The notes beneath the pieces were generated by a model. That model was given only the letters and a program-made list of their open reading frames with translations. It searched no databases and was not told the origin of the DNA. Position numbers and translations under genes: made by a program. Positions 9,781 to 21,580 of a stretch of DNA of 64,000 nucleotides are shown here, piece by piece (positions within the stretch are counted from its first letter, which is position 1; each line of letters starts with the position of its first letter). The stretch lies in NCBI GenBank assembly GCA_022393335.1, contig JAJEKB010020795.1, positions 563,507 to 627,506 of the forward strand, written 5' to 3'. This DNA is from Macrotrachela quadricornifera (taxonomy: Eukaryota; Rotifera; Eurotatoria; Philodinida; Philodinidae).

Positions 9781-12700
9781 TTACTCAAGATGAATATCTG
9801 AAAATTTTCTCTTGATCTCTTCCATAGTATCTCGCATTTCGGGTGTCATGTACAAGCAATGTTCAATTATATTCCATATTTGATCTTTACAACCATTTGG
9901 TTTTTTCAGTGTTTCACCATTTAATCTTCTTTGTCGAATATCATCATCACTTGTATGAGATCCATAAGGAATTTCTCCTTGTGAACAAGCTTCCCACATT
10001 AAAACACCAAATGAATAAACGTCAGATGCTTTAGAATAATCTGATTGATTTTTACTTATAAGAATTTCATATGCACAATATCGTATCGAACTAATTTGTC
10101 GTTTATGATCAATATAGGAAAAATCTTTTGTACGTGTCATACTAAAATTAGTTAATTTAACTAAGTTTTCTGATGGTTTCGTTGAATTCATTTGAAAAAC
10201 AAGAACATTTGAACACCGTAAATCCCCATGTATAACATCTTGATTAGCTATATAAATCATAGCATCAAGAATTTGTGAGAAAATTTCAATGAAAACTTCA
10301 GATGATGGTTGAAAACGTTTACTTTGTAATAATGTCTGAAGATTACCATAAGCAGCACGTTCTTGTAATAACATAGGTAATCGATCGATATTTTCAACAA
10401 AACCAAAAGTATGTATAATATGACGTTGAGAATTGAATTTTAAATACCATGAAGCTTCACGGTCAGCTGTTTCTTCATTCATTATCATTAGAATAATTGG
10501 TCGTTCTTTTATTCCTATCCAATCAGCTTCGTAAAATTTACCATAATGACCATTAAGTGAATTTTTCTTTTTAACATTAACATCTAATTTATACTTAGAA
10601 TTTTCTAATAATACTGATCTTAAAAATAAGTATTAGATTTAAACATCAGTGTAATTTAACATCACTTACTCAAATTTAATAGCAGACAATCGTTTCTTCA
10701 TATCATTAAAATTAAATCGTAATTGTGGTTCATTATACCAACAATCTTTCATGATATCCCAGATTTCTATGTTACATTTATGTGGTTTTGATAATTTCTC
10801 ACCATTTAATTTTTGTCGTCGAATATCATTATCATTTGTATGAGATCCATAAGGAATTTCTCCTTGTGAACAAACTTCCCACATTAAAACACCCATTGAA
10901 TAAACATCAGATAATTCCGAATAATTTGATTGACCTGTACTTTCAATAATTTCTGGTGCAGAATATCGAATTGGAATAGATATTTGCCTATCATTTATAA
11001 ATGATGGATCATTTGTACACATTAAAGAAAAATTTGTTAATTTAACTAAATTATCTTTTGCTTCAAATGAATTCATTTGAAAAACTAAAACATTAGCACA
11101 ACGTAAATCACCATGTATAATATCTTTTTCAGTCATATAGATCATAGCTTCAATAATCTGTAAAAAAATTGTAACAAGTATTTTAGCCGATGGTTGAAAT
11201 TGTTTATTTTGTAATAATGTTAAAAGATTTCCATGAGGTGCACGTTCTTGTATTAACATTATTGAATGAAGATTAGTTTTAATCAATCCAAAAGTCTGAA
11301 CAATATGTTTATGAGAACTTAATTCAATATAAAATGAAGCTTCACGTTCTGCTGTTTTTCTATTTATTTCAATTAATATAATTGATGAATGTTTCTTTTT
11401 TATCCATTCAGCATTATAGAATATTTGTCCATGTGTACTATGAAATCGATTACCCATTCTAATATCAGCATCTAGTTCATATTGATATCGGGATCTTTAA
11501 AATAAAAATGATTTATTATATTATACTTTGATAACTTACTCAAAATTAATACTCGAAAGTAATATTTTTATACCATTAAAAGTATGTCGTAATTGTGGTT
11601 CATTATACCAACAATCTTTAATTATAGACCAAATATATCCATCACACATCCATGGTCTAGGTAATATTTCACTATTTAACTTCATTTGTCGAATTTCTTT
11701 GTTAGATATTGAAGATTCATACGGTGATTTTCCTTGTGAATTAGCTTCTCGCATTAATACACCCATTGAATAAATATCAGATAATTCCGAATAATTTAAT
11801 CGACCAGCACTTCGAAGAATTTCAGGTGCACAATATTGAATTGGAATAGTTAATCGTCTATCATTTGGTAATGATGAATCATTTGGATATACTAAAGAAA
11901 AATTAGTTAATTTAATATAATTTTCTTTAGGATTATTTGAATTCATTTGAAAGACAAGTATATTTGAACAACGTAAATCTCCATGTATCATATTTTTACT
12001 AAGAATATAAATCATTGCATTAATAATCTGTAAAAAGATTTCAATAAGTACTGTTGTTGATGGTTTAAATTTATTATTAATTAATAATTCTTGAAGATGA
12101 CCATAAGGTGCTCGTTCTTGAAGTAATAAAATTAATCCAAAATTATTTTGAACAAATCCAAATGTATGGATAATATGTGGATGATTATTTAGTTCATCAT
12201 AAAATAATATTTCATATTCTGTTGGTATTTCATCTATTTCAATCATGACAATAGATTTTTCTCGTCTAGATGTCCATTGAGCATTATAAATTTTACGAAA
12301 TTTACCGCCTAGTAAATCATTCCTTGTTACATCAGTATTAAGTTCGAATTTGTAGCCTATAGATGGTCTTAAAAAAAAATATTAATAAAAGTCTATTCAG
12401 TAGAAATTAAAAACTAAATTTCTTACTCATATAATAAAATAGATTGTCGAATATTTGAAGTTTCCGAAGGTTTTATGATCGATAATGTATCTTTAATTTG
12501 TTCAAAATTTGGTCTCCGATCTCGATTATTATCCCAACATGATTCTATAAGAGACCATAATTGATCATCACATATAAATGGACGTGTTAATTTTTTATTA
12601 TTTAATTTAATTTGTTCAACTTGTTGATCATCAGCAATATATGAATATGGTATTTCACTATTTGATAAAGCTTCCCACATTAAAACACCCATTGAATAAA

Positions 12701-13292
12701 CATCGGATTTTTCTGTATAATTTATTCGATGATTATTTCGAAGTATTTCTAATGCACAATATCGTTTTGGAATAATTGTTAAATTATCAAATGTAGATAA
12801 ATTTTTATGTGAATGTGCAAGACCAAAATCAGTTATTTTAATTAAATTATTTTTTGCTATTAATTGATCTAATTTAAATATAAGAATATTTCGACAACCT
12901 AAATCAGCATGTACAATTGATTTATTAGCAATATAAATCATTCCATCAGCTATTTGTTGAAATATTTCAATTAATATTATTTGTGATAAATGTGTATCAA
13001 GTAATAATCCAGATAAATCACCATGTAATGCATATTCTTGTATATAGATTATACGTTCAAGATTATTATTTATTGAACCAAATGTATGAATAATATGATT
13101 ATGATTATTTAATTCTTGATAAAAGAATGCTTCACGTTTACCAATATTTGTTATCATTTCAATAATAATACATTTCTCTCTTCGGTTTTCTATCCATTCA
13201 CCAAGTGATATTATTTTATCATTTTTTCCATAAATATGATGTAGTTTACGGACATCAATACCAAATTCATATTTTTTTAATTGTATTGACAT
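9781..13292 (-). CDS. Tandem four-module pseudokinase
   Basis: Four exons, each encoding one whole kinase-like domain, join as one gene: 12427-13292, 11540-12367, 10670-11494 and 9781-10618. Introns are 59, 45 and 51 nt, all phase 2. The total is 3,357 nt (1,118 residues). Each module has HIIHTFG or HIVQTFG, an H-x-D catalytic-loop relative (IVHADLGCRN in module 1, IHGDLRCSN/AN in 2-4), an APE-like segment, SDVYSMGVLMWEA-type helix F and a C-terminal Cys-Trp/Tyr motif. The VAIK lysine is not visible in any module (CIIIEM, IVMIEI, IILIEI, IILMIM). DFG is intact only in module 1 (TDFGLA) and is TNFS in modules 2-4. I infer a tyrosine-kinase-like scaffold or pseudokinase, not an active kinase. 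The start at 13292 aligns with the start of every other module. The 3' end abuts repeat R1, so later modules may be lost. Confidence 0.85.
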
Positions 13293-14318
13293 TATTTGAT
13301 TGTAAATTTATTTTATTAAATTATATTTTTATATATAATTAACAGTGCCATTTCTCAAAGAATTATAATAACATATAATATATTATTGTGTAACTATATA
13401 TAACACAAAATTAAAAAAAAATATACTATTCTAAATTAACTAAATGTAAATACCTGAATGTTTTATAGTTTGTAGATTTTTATAAGAAAAATTAAGTATC
13501 TCCGCCATTAATTTTGGCATGCAAAATATTACATTCTGTTATCTCTTTCCCTTTTTTTAACTTTCTACACAAACCTTTTTTTTTTTAAAGTCATTATCTC
13601 TTATCTAATAATAAGCGAAATTATTTTTTTTTAATCGAATCTTTTAACAACTATTTTCGACGATTCATCGCTGGTTCATAAAATTTTAAAAATGTTTTTG
13701 ATAAATAGAAATCGAAGATTATTAGATCAACTACATCGTTTTCTTCATAGATTTTTAAAAACTGAAAAAAATAATTATTTCAATTCGGTTGATTTATTCT
13801 TCAGAAAAAAACCAAAACCTTAACATACCTTTTCATTTACGTATTCGTTGTACTGAAAAAATGAATATAAAAAAAAAAGAAGAGAAAAGATGTCGTTGAC
13901 TTTTTATAATTTGCCAGGTTATGTTGATGAAATTTCTTATAGTTACGATGCAGCAAAGAAAAGAAAGTAAGAGTGTAGATTGTTTTGACGACTGATTCAT
14001 AATTTTCATTTTTTCCAACAAATTTTGTGATTATGGCAACTTTGAAGAATTCAATGAGTCTATTTAATGATTTTTAGTTTTAAACATATTGTTAAAAATG
14101 CAAATTATTGAGATTAAATCGTTATATAATCAATTTTCCGTTAAAAATATTTTTAAAAAGTTGATAGAAGTCTGGATCATATAAGATTTCAGAAAACTTA
14201 CTAAAGAAATTGATTTAGACAATCTAATTTTATTGTCTCTTTTTCATATAAGCTTATTTATATATAAGAAAAATAGTAAAAATATAGAACTATGGATTGA
14301 ACTCTAAAATACATTTTG
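13293..14318. other. Intergenic
   Basis: Upstream region of the pseudokinase gene. A 44-codon plus-strand frame at about 13692-13823 (starting MFLINRNRRLLDQL) looks faintly coding but has no recognisable domain. Nothing else was seen. Confidence 0.4.
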
Positions 14319-16175
14319 TTATATATAGCTGTTATTCAGATTGTGTATGCTGTAATTGATCTCTTGCTTCTTCTCTATTTCTTGGTGTCCATGCAGATAA
14401 AGATCGAACAAATTCAGTTGTTCCACAATTTCCCCAACAAATCCAACCCCATCCAGATTTTTCATCTAACATTGAACGTCGAACACGAGCACGAAATTCT
14501 TTAGCAAAATCTTTTGTTTCCCATATTGATGATAAATTTAACATTTTTAATATTTTATTGATAATTATTTCAGGTAAACCATAATCATTCCATTGTTGTA
14601 ATATTTGAATAATAAAATCTTTTGAAGCATAAATAATTTCATTTGATGAAATTTCAATTGGTTGTTCAGGATCAACAATAAAAAAATTTAAAAATGTTCG
14701 ACGACAACCATCTTCATGTGTTAAATTTCGAATTTGTTGAAAACGATGTGGAATTGAATTTGAAAATACAATAGCTGTACCAGTCTTAATAGATGATACA
14801 TAATGATCAGTTTCAATTTCATCATAATAATCCCGAGATGCATATTTTGGACGAAATTTTAAAGAGCCACCTTCAAGTTGTTCATCAACATCTAAATAAT
14901 AAACTCCAACAGCAACAATATTTTCTGTTTGTCCTTCAGTATGCCATCGACCAGAATATTTCATACCTACACATGAAAAAAGATAAGATTTAGATACATT
15001 TCTTTTATTTCATTTACCTGATTTTAAATTATAACTTTGTGCTTTAACAATAACTTGTAATTTTTGTTGTTGATTTGAATTAAGTTTAATTAATTTCATT
15101 TGTTCAAACATTGGTAACATTGAATGAAAGATTTTTGCTATATCACCATAACTTTGTTTATATTTTAATAAGGCAGGTAAATGATGAATTGGTGTTTTAA
15201 TATCAACTTTTCCATCATGATCAATAATAAATTCTGATGGTACCCATTGATATGTATCTCGTAGTTTTTCATGTTCAGATAAATCATTATATTCTCCATT
15301 TGTTATATCTCTTTTAAAGCGATGTTGTTGACGTTCGTCATTTTTTAATTGTCTTTTTCGTCTTTCAATCCATCGATCTCTATCAAATGTTGATGGAGGT
15401 TTATATGGAAGTAAATCAGGATCAATAATATCTTCAACAGGTGATGGATTTGGATGAAAATCTTGACGTTCTTCATTAAGATTATAAAATACTTTTAAAA
15501 GTCGTTCTCGACATGAATTTTTAATTGGTAAATTTTCATGAATCCATACTGGATAAGTAAGAAAAGCATAACCACCATCACCAAATTCTGTTTCTCGATC
15601 ACCATGTAATCGATAAAAATCAGGTTTATTAATTGTTGTTTCATCAATTATTTCATTTATATCAATTAACCATTTATCATTCCATTTTATCCATTTATAA
15701 ACCCAACATGATTTCATTTGTTTTGGTGAATATTTTTCATACATATAATCAGAACATTTATCTATTTCAACTTCTTTTTCATTTAACCAAACATGAATAC
15801 CTTTAGATTCTTCAAATTCTATTAAAAATACTCGACAAGGATATTCTTCAATATCATGAGTTTTTCCATAATGACGACGAGATGAAGAAAGTTCTTGTAA
15901 AAGTGTTTGATCAGTTACATGAATTGTAAACCATTTATAAAGATAATCATATAAAATATGTGGTTGAATAGAAATAAAATGATGTTGATCAAGACTGGTA
16001 GAGGTTGTTGTTGCCATGAAAGAAAAATGAAGAAAATGTTTTGTAAAGAATGAGGGAAAAATATTTATTTTGTATATGTTGTGAAATTACATGCTATGCA
16101 GCATGTGAATAAGACAAGGTCATATTAAATGTGATTACATCATGTATTATTGTAAAATCAAATATACGTAAACTT
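14319..16175. repeat. Segmental duplication, copy 1 (about 1.86 kb)
   Basis: Homology with 32004-33860 starts just 3' of the DUF4246 stop codon, at atatagctgttattcagattgtg. It extends about 155 bp 5' of the start codon, through ttgtgaaattacatgctatgca. Both copies have the same orientation and the same 51 nt intron. The duplicated unit therefore carries the gene plus its proximal promoter. Confidence 0.85.
14332..16017 (-). CDS. DUF4246 family protein (copy 1)
   Basis: Exon 1 is 15018-16017, exon 2 is 14332-14966, and the intron is 51 nt; the product is 544 residues. It resembles DUF4246 proteins, large and mostly fungal, with a 2-oxoglutarate/Fe(II)-oxygenase-like C-terminus. Supporting motifs are SGRWHTEGQTENIVAVGVYY (residues 338-357), where the family has a W-H-x-E-G block followed by AT-x-YY. 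Further on are GSLKFRP, a distal PHRFQQ and RRTFLNFFIVDP. I infer the His and Glu/Asp of WHTEG plus the distal His as iron ligands, and the Arg as a co-substrate ligand. Substrate is unknown. The family distribution suggests transfer from fungi, but the bdelloid-like intron shows the gene is established. A 97.8% identical copy lies at 32014-33699. Confidence 0.85.
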
Positions 16176-18565
16176 ATTCGTTGAATTTGTTGTGATAATG
16201 AGTGGTGCAAAAGTTTCTGAAAAAAATGTTAGGCTTATTTAAAAGTATTCCATATGAGTTAATAATGTTAAATCATGTCTATTTTTGATTAAAAATAGTG
16301 AATGAATCTTTGTAAAAGACTTAAAAAATTAGTGCAGACGGAAAATAACAAGTTTTTACTAACTCCTATAAGTGTTTTTGCAAGGTAAACTCTTCTTCAC
16401 AAAATGTAATGTTGAACTACGCTGTAGCGCTTATTCAAACGAAAGAACAAATATTTTGTCATACGTAAGTTCCTTCCTGTATATAACATTTTTGGTGAAA
16501 AAAGTCGATTTTTCAAAAACGAAGATACAGAAGAAAAAAACGGAAATTAACATATTTCGCTAAAAGATAAAAAAATTTCAAACAATATATGTTGTAAAGC
16601 GTTTTCTATTCTATCCAAGATTATATTAATAATGATACTTTTTTTTTAAGTTTCTATTTGCAATATTGAAAATATAAAGATATGCAGAAAATTTTTTTAT
16701 TGAAACTAATTTTTCAAAGATTATTTCGTTCCTCTCAAACAAAATCTGAGAAATAATTTCTGAGTTCATAATCGGAAAGAGCATCAAATTTTAGTTCTAT
16801 TTTATAGCTTCTCATTCGTCTAGAATATTTTCAAGTAGAATGTTTTCTTTTTTGTACGTTTTTGCAGATTATGAATCAGAGAGGGGCACTAGGCAGGGTA
16901 GGGTGCCCTGCAAATCTGATATAATATACAATTATTTTTATTAATCAAGTTCAATAATAATGATATTTTAAATGGTATTCTGATACATCGTTTTATTTTA
17001 ATCTATGTCACAATAACATTAATTCACAGTTAATATAACAAAACCAACTTCGACTTTATCACGTAGCTGTTGAACTTGTCGTCTAACATATTTATAACAT
17101 TGATCTTTTACATAAATGACCTATAACGTGAATGAAGTAGAGTTGCTGCTACTTGACGTATATCTAATACTAATCATTTCATTTTATAGGGAAAGAAGTC
17201 TTTCACGAAACTATTTAATATTTAACAAAAACAAATCGAATCATGAAAAATATAAGGAGCTATTCGAAGCATCTGTATCTGGTAACCCATGTTCAAGATC
17301 TTCATCATTTTTTTGCATACAAATCAACTTTGAATGGTAAAAATGTTTCGGTACAGACAATGTCTACAGTTGGGATGTAGCAATGACCATACACCGCTTC
17401 GAGCAAAGTGAATTTGCTTGAAATTTTTATAGTTGGTAGCCTAGGATGTGAGACTATTTCTATGTAAGTTTGGTCGTGTGGCAAGACTTCTTTGTAGAGA
17501 TATGATGGCATCTTTGAAGAGCAAAATCTGTGAAAAAAATCAAAATTTCGTTGAAAAATTCAAAGATTTAAATTTCTTCGATTAATTTTATCTGCATATC
17601 GTTAAAAATTTTAGGATATGCACAAAATATAGAGATTTTGACACTTTATTCAACCATATATAAAGCGTCTTTCTAAATTTTTGAAATGAGAAACATTATT
17701 AGACTTCCTTTGAGTTAATAATACCAAGAGATCTTATTTCGTTTTTCAGCATGGTCTTATTTTGGGAATAACTCGGCCGCATCAAAAGTTATTGAGCTAA
17801 AAACTTTATCACAAATTTATCTCATTAATTTATACTAGTGGACAAAGTTTCATCTCATTTTAAGAACTTTTGAGGAAAACGGCGGTGTCATTTCATTTTC
17901 ATGAAGTTCAATATAAGTATACGAAATAAAGTTTTTTTGATCGAATATTGATTACATTTATTAATGTTGACATCGATTCTAATAAATAATTTGATGGAAC
18001 TTTGTTTTCTTGCTTCTTTATAATCAAAATTAATTAATTGACTTTCATAGCAATCAAATTCTTTAATCACTTTCAAAGTTAACTCTTCATTACCTTTTCC
18101 AATAATTCAAATATTCCTGCACTCTAAGACGTTTAAGTTCATAGTCAATCCAACTATTTTCATCAAAAATAATATCATGAATTGATTCAAACAATAAAAT
18201 AAAATCTTATTCGAGTATTTTCTGTTATTTTGAATTGAGAATTCTCTAAATATTAAATCTGATCAAAGTTATTTTTCCATAGAGTAAGTCCAGAACAACA
18301 TAAAAACCAATTGAATTCAAGTGATCTTGTATAATTCAATGCAAACAAATAAAAAAAATAAAATATAACATAGCAAAATATTATAAATTTTTATAATAAT
18401 TTTTGAAAGTACAAAGAAATATTTGTGCATTTCTCAGTAAACTTTATATGACCATAAAATGATAAGAGACTATTTGTTTGAGTATTATCGTGTAGTGTAT
18501 TTAATCTAGATATAGGATTTAACTATTGATCTATTGAAAACATTAAAAAGAATTTTGTTACATTT
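16176..18565. other. Gene-poor stretch with two possible exon fragments
   Basis: Mostly AT-rich spacer. On the minus strand, 17029-17110 can encode a short tail including DQCYKYVRRQVQQLRDKVEV that ends at a stop codon. At 17305-17511 the minus strand has a 68-codon frame (MPSYLYKEVLPHDQ start). Neither matches a family I know. A hairpin pairs gggcac and gtgccc near 16876-16905. Confidence 0.35.
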
Positions 18566-18780
18566 TTTGGTGTACTCAAAAAGTGAGTACACTTCTAAAA
18601 TCGGTTAGTGTGTCCGTCTGGCCGTTTACACGATAACTCTAGAAAACTACATCCGACTGAGCTGAAATTTTGTATACAAAATTGTCTCATCAATATCTCG
18701 GTCGAGTTCGAAGATGAGAATGATCGGCCTAGAAATGGTTGAGTTATCGAAAAAATTGTCATTATTGACCATACCATCTC
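18566..18780 (+). repeat. Dispersed repeat R3, copy 1
   Basis: Begins gtactcaaaaagtgagtac, itself a small hairpin, and continues through tgtctcatcaatatctcggtc. The same sequence recurs in direct orientation at 19562-19760 with about 80% identity by eye. Confidence 0.7.
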
Positions 18781-18970
18781 TTAGGGGGGGAGGGGTACAG
18801 GGATTTTTTTCAAGAAAAAAATTTTTCTCAGAATCATTTAGAAAATATATGAATCAACTCAGTTTTTAACGCTGATTCGGAATATGACATTAGTTTTGAA
18901 CCAAACCGTAGTCTTCCGACGAAACATCGCCTAAAAAAGGTCTCAAATGCACAAAATTTGTATGAGGGAA

Positions 18971-19295
18971 TCCATGGAAAACGTTCCACTATATACATGA
19001 CCATCTCAGAATTGGTTCAAACTTTCAGGGTTTATAGAGCTCGACGAGCTGATCATTTTAGTATAAAATAATACTAGGTTTGAATGTACTTTCGCTTAAA
19101 AAAACCAAGATTTTCCAGTTTTATCATATTTTATGCTAAATTCATATAACTGTATTTTGGCTTGTTTTAAACGAAAGCACATTTAAACCTAGTATTATTT
19201 TATACCAAAATGATTAGCTCGTCGAGCTCTATAAACCCTAAAAATTTGACCCGATTCTGAGATGGTCGACGTAAATGCGGTACGTTTCCCGTGGA
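18971..19295. repeat. Inverted repeat with about 135 bp arms
   Basis: The left arm runs from tccatggaaaacgttcc through gagctcgacgagctgatcat to the cgctta/aaccaa region. The right arm reads back through atgattagctcgtcgagctc to cgtttcccgtgga. The loop is about 50 nt. The structure sits between the two direct R3 copies, so R3 plus hairpin may be one composite element. Confidence 0.8.
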
Positions 19296-19561
19296 TTTCC
19301 TCTATTTAGAAACTAAATTGTCTAGATATGTTTCAAATAACTAGTGGTCTTAGGGTTTCTCAGATGCATGGTTTTTTAGTTAGCAAAAAGAACTATTGAA
19401 TGGTAAAAATTCTAATTCGATAGCTATTAATATTGGTAAACTACTATGAAAATACTGACGTCTGTATCTATCGTATATCTCTTATAGATTCATGAGGTTA
19501 TTTACGACCGTATTCCCGCTAGATGCAAACACAAATTCATTCGAAAATAATTTCTCTTGCC

Positions 19562-19760
19562 TAGTTTTTTAGCGTACTCAAAAAGTGAACACACTTCTAG
19601 AATCGGTCAGTGTGTCTGACCGTTTGTTTACATAATAACTTTCGAAAGCAGGGTCGGATCGTGGTGAAATCTTCTATATAGTTTAGTCTCATCAATATCT
19701 CAGTCGAGTTCGAAGTTGAATCTGATTGGACGATCCCACTCTGAATTATTGTAAAAATAC
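19562..19760 (+). repeat. Dispersed repeat R3, copy 2
   Basis: Direct repeat of 18566-18780, sharing gtactcaaaaagtgaacac and tctcatcaatatctcagtc blocks. Confidence 0.7.
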
Positions 19761-19902
19761 TGATTTTTCGCTACGTTTTTCAATGGGAAGATCGGTATAT
19801 CGCCGTTCTTGTGAGAACCTTTTCTGTTAGAGTCGAATAAAACCCCATTTGTTATACACCATTTGATAGAGAATTTTACACGCTACAAAATAGTATATAC
19901 GT

Positions 19903-20460
19903 AGCGCGTTAGAAAAGTTTCCGGACTGATTTTATTTCAAAACAATAAAAAGCACTGCTGCAGTTGTATTATTGTCTGTGTGTAGTCTAAACAGTCCTCT
20001 ATCTATACACGTGATAACTTCAGTTGAATTGAACATATATATGAAAATATAGAACTACCTTTGAGACCACTATATTTACAGTGACAGAAAATCAAAAATT
20101 TGTAGCATCATTTAGTAATAAAAGTTTTTGTTCTTGGAGGCCATGCTTCATTCAATATTTACAACTATATAGTGACAGTTTATGATGGTCGATATATAGT
20201 TTTAAATATTAAATGAAGCATGGCCTCCAAGAACAAAAACTTTCATTACTAAATGATGCTACAAATTTTTGATTTTGTGTCACTGTAAATATAGTGGTCT
20301 CAAAGGTAGTTCTATATTTTCATATATATGTTCAATTCAACTGAAGCTATCACGTGTATAGATAGAGGACTGTTTGGACTACACACGGACAATAATACAA
20401 CTGCAGCAGTGCTTTTTATTGTTTTGGAATAAAACCAGTCCAGGAACTTTTCAAACCGCC
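19903..20460. repeat. Near-perfect foldback element (about 245 bp arms)
   Basis: The left arm runs from gcgcgttagaaaagttt to ccatgcttcatt, and the right arm from aatgaagcatgg to aacttttcaaaccgcc. The arms are almost identical (few mismatches by eye) around an axis at about 20182, with a loop of roughly 50-60 nt. This is the least diverged foldback in the window, so a recent non-autonomous insertion is likely. The ORF crossing its right arm is a by-product. Confidence 0.88.
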
Positions 20461-20511
20461 CTCATAATATATAAAGAAATGAGAAAGCTAAGTTGTCTAC
20501 TTGGCAAACCT

Positions 20512-20915
20512 AGTTATGCAGGAAATGGTTCCAACGTTATCAATGGTCTCGTTGATCCACGAGTAGAACTCTATCTTATGATCACAGGTATGTTACGTCG
20601 AGGTTTTCTAGATCGGAGAGCTGGAATCTGTACTCTATTTGTCTCGAGACTCCGCTGGTTGAGCAGTAATCAATAAAAAATCAAGTTATGATAAAAAATA
20701 GTTGTCTTAGAGTATATGAAGGCGGAGAGTTCGAATATGATCTGTGTTCGACCTTAAATCCTCTTGGATGAGCAACAGTTAACAGAAATTGTGCTCATAG
20801 AATAAATTTCTCATAGTAATTTTGATGTCCAGACATTCCTAAATGACTCGTCTCTCTCATACACTTTTTGTAGTACACCTAACTTTCAGATAAAATCCGA
20901 AGTTTCCGCATTTAT
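20512..20915 (+). repeat. Dispersed repeat R2, copy 1
   Basis: About 400 bp matching the reverse complement of 61240-61645. Shared landmarks include atcaatggtctcgttgatcc, ggttttctagatcggag, ttgattattggt-like ends and acactttttgtagtacac. In both copies a frame across it reads ...GSNV-NGLVDP..., so the unit may derive from a coding element, but no domain is recognisable. Confidence 0.75.
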
Positions 20916-21580
20916 TTATATGTTAATCTTGAAGAAGATCAAAACTTGGAAGAATAAATGTTCTAATTGACAAACTATTTTAAGAATTATTCAAAAAATA
21001 GAACAAGTTTTTCATTTATCTCGGATAATGGAAATAGAAAGAAAAAAAAACCTCATCTTTCATATTTCTCAAGAAACAATACAATTAAATAATATTTTTA
21101 ATTATACATGAATCATATATAAAACATATTCATTTTGAAGTTCTAATTACTCAAAAAATATAAAAATTTTTTTTTGAGTTGAATAACTTACAAAAATGTT
21201 GTAATTTAGTAGAGTGAAAAATAATTAATATTTTTAAATAATCTATTTTAAACTTTTAAGAAATACATAATTTCTTTCATGCTTAGTAATTTTATGGATA
21301 CTTGTTACAAATTTTTAGTTGTAATCATAGATTTTTTTTAGAGACTAATGTAATAATTATTGTTCAGAATATAAAATTGAAAATATCAAAATATTTTATG
21401 ATTGATGTTTCAGTGTTGTCACTTATTATAGATATAATTATATATAAATGAATATTTCTTTTCATCATGATAACGTGGTTACAAAAAATTTCGTAAGAGA
21501 AATATTCGAACCTTTTAAATACAAGTAGCGCTCATCCTACGGATTCGCTGACCCTTTTCTGAAAGAAAATTCAGTGTGAT
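20916..21580. other. AT-rich spacer
   Basis: Nothing recognised. Near 21523-21570 a stretch caagtagcgctcatcc... resembles 36396-36440 (caagtagcgctcgtc...), a possible short dispersed repeat. Confidence 0.4.

Noticed and set aside
20374..20676. 100-residue ORF across the foldback and R2
   Set aside because: It starts in a foldback arm and runs into an unrelated repeat, so it is not a single gene.
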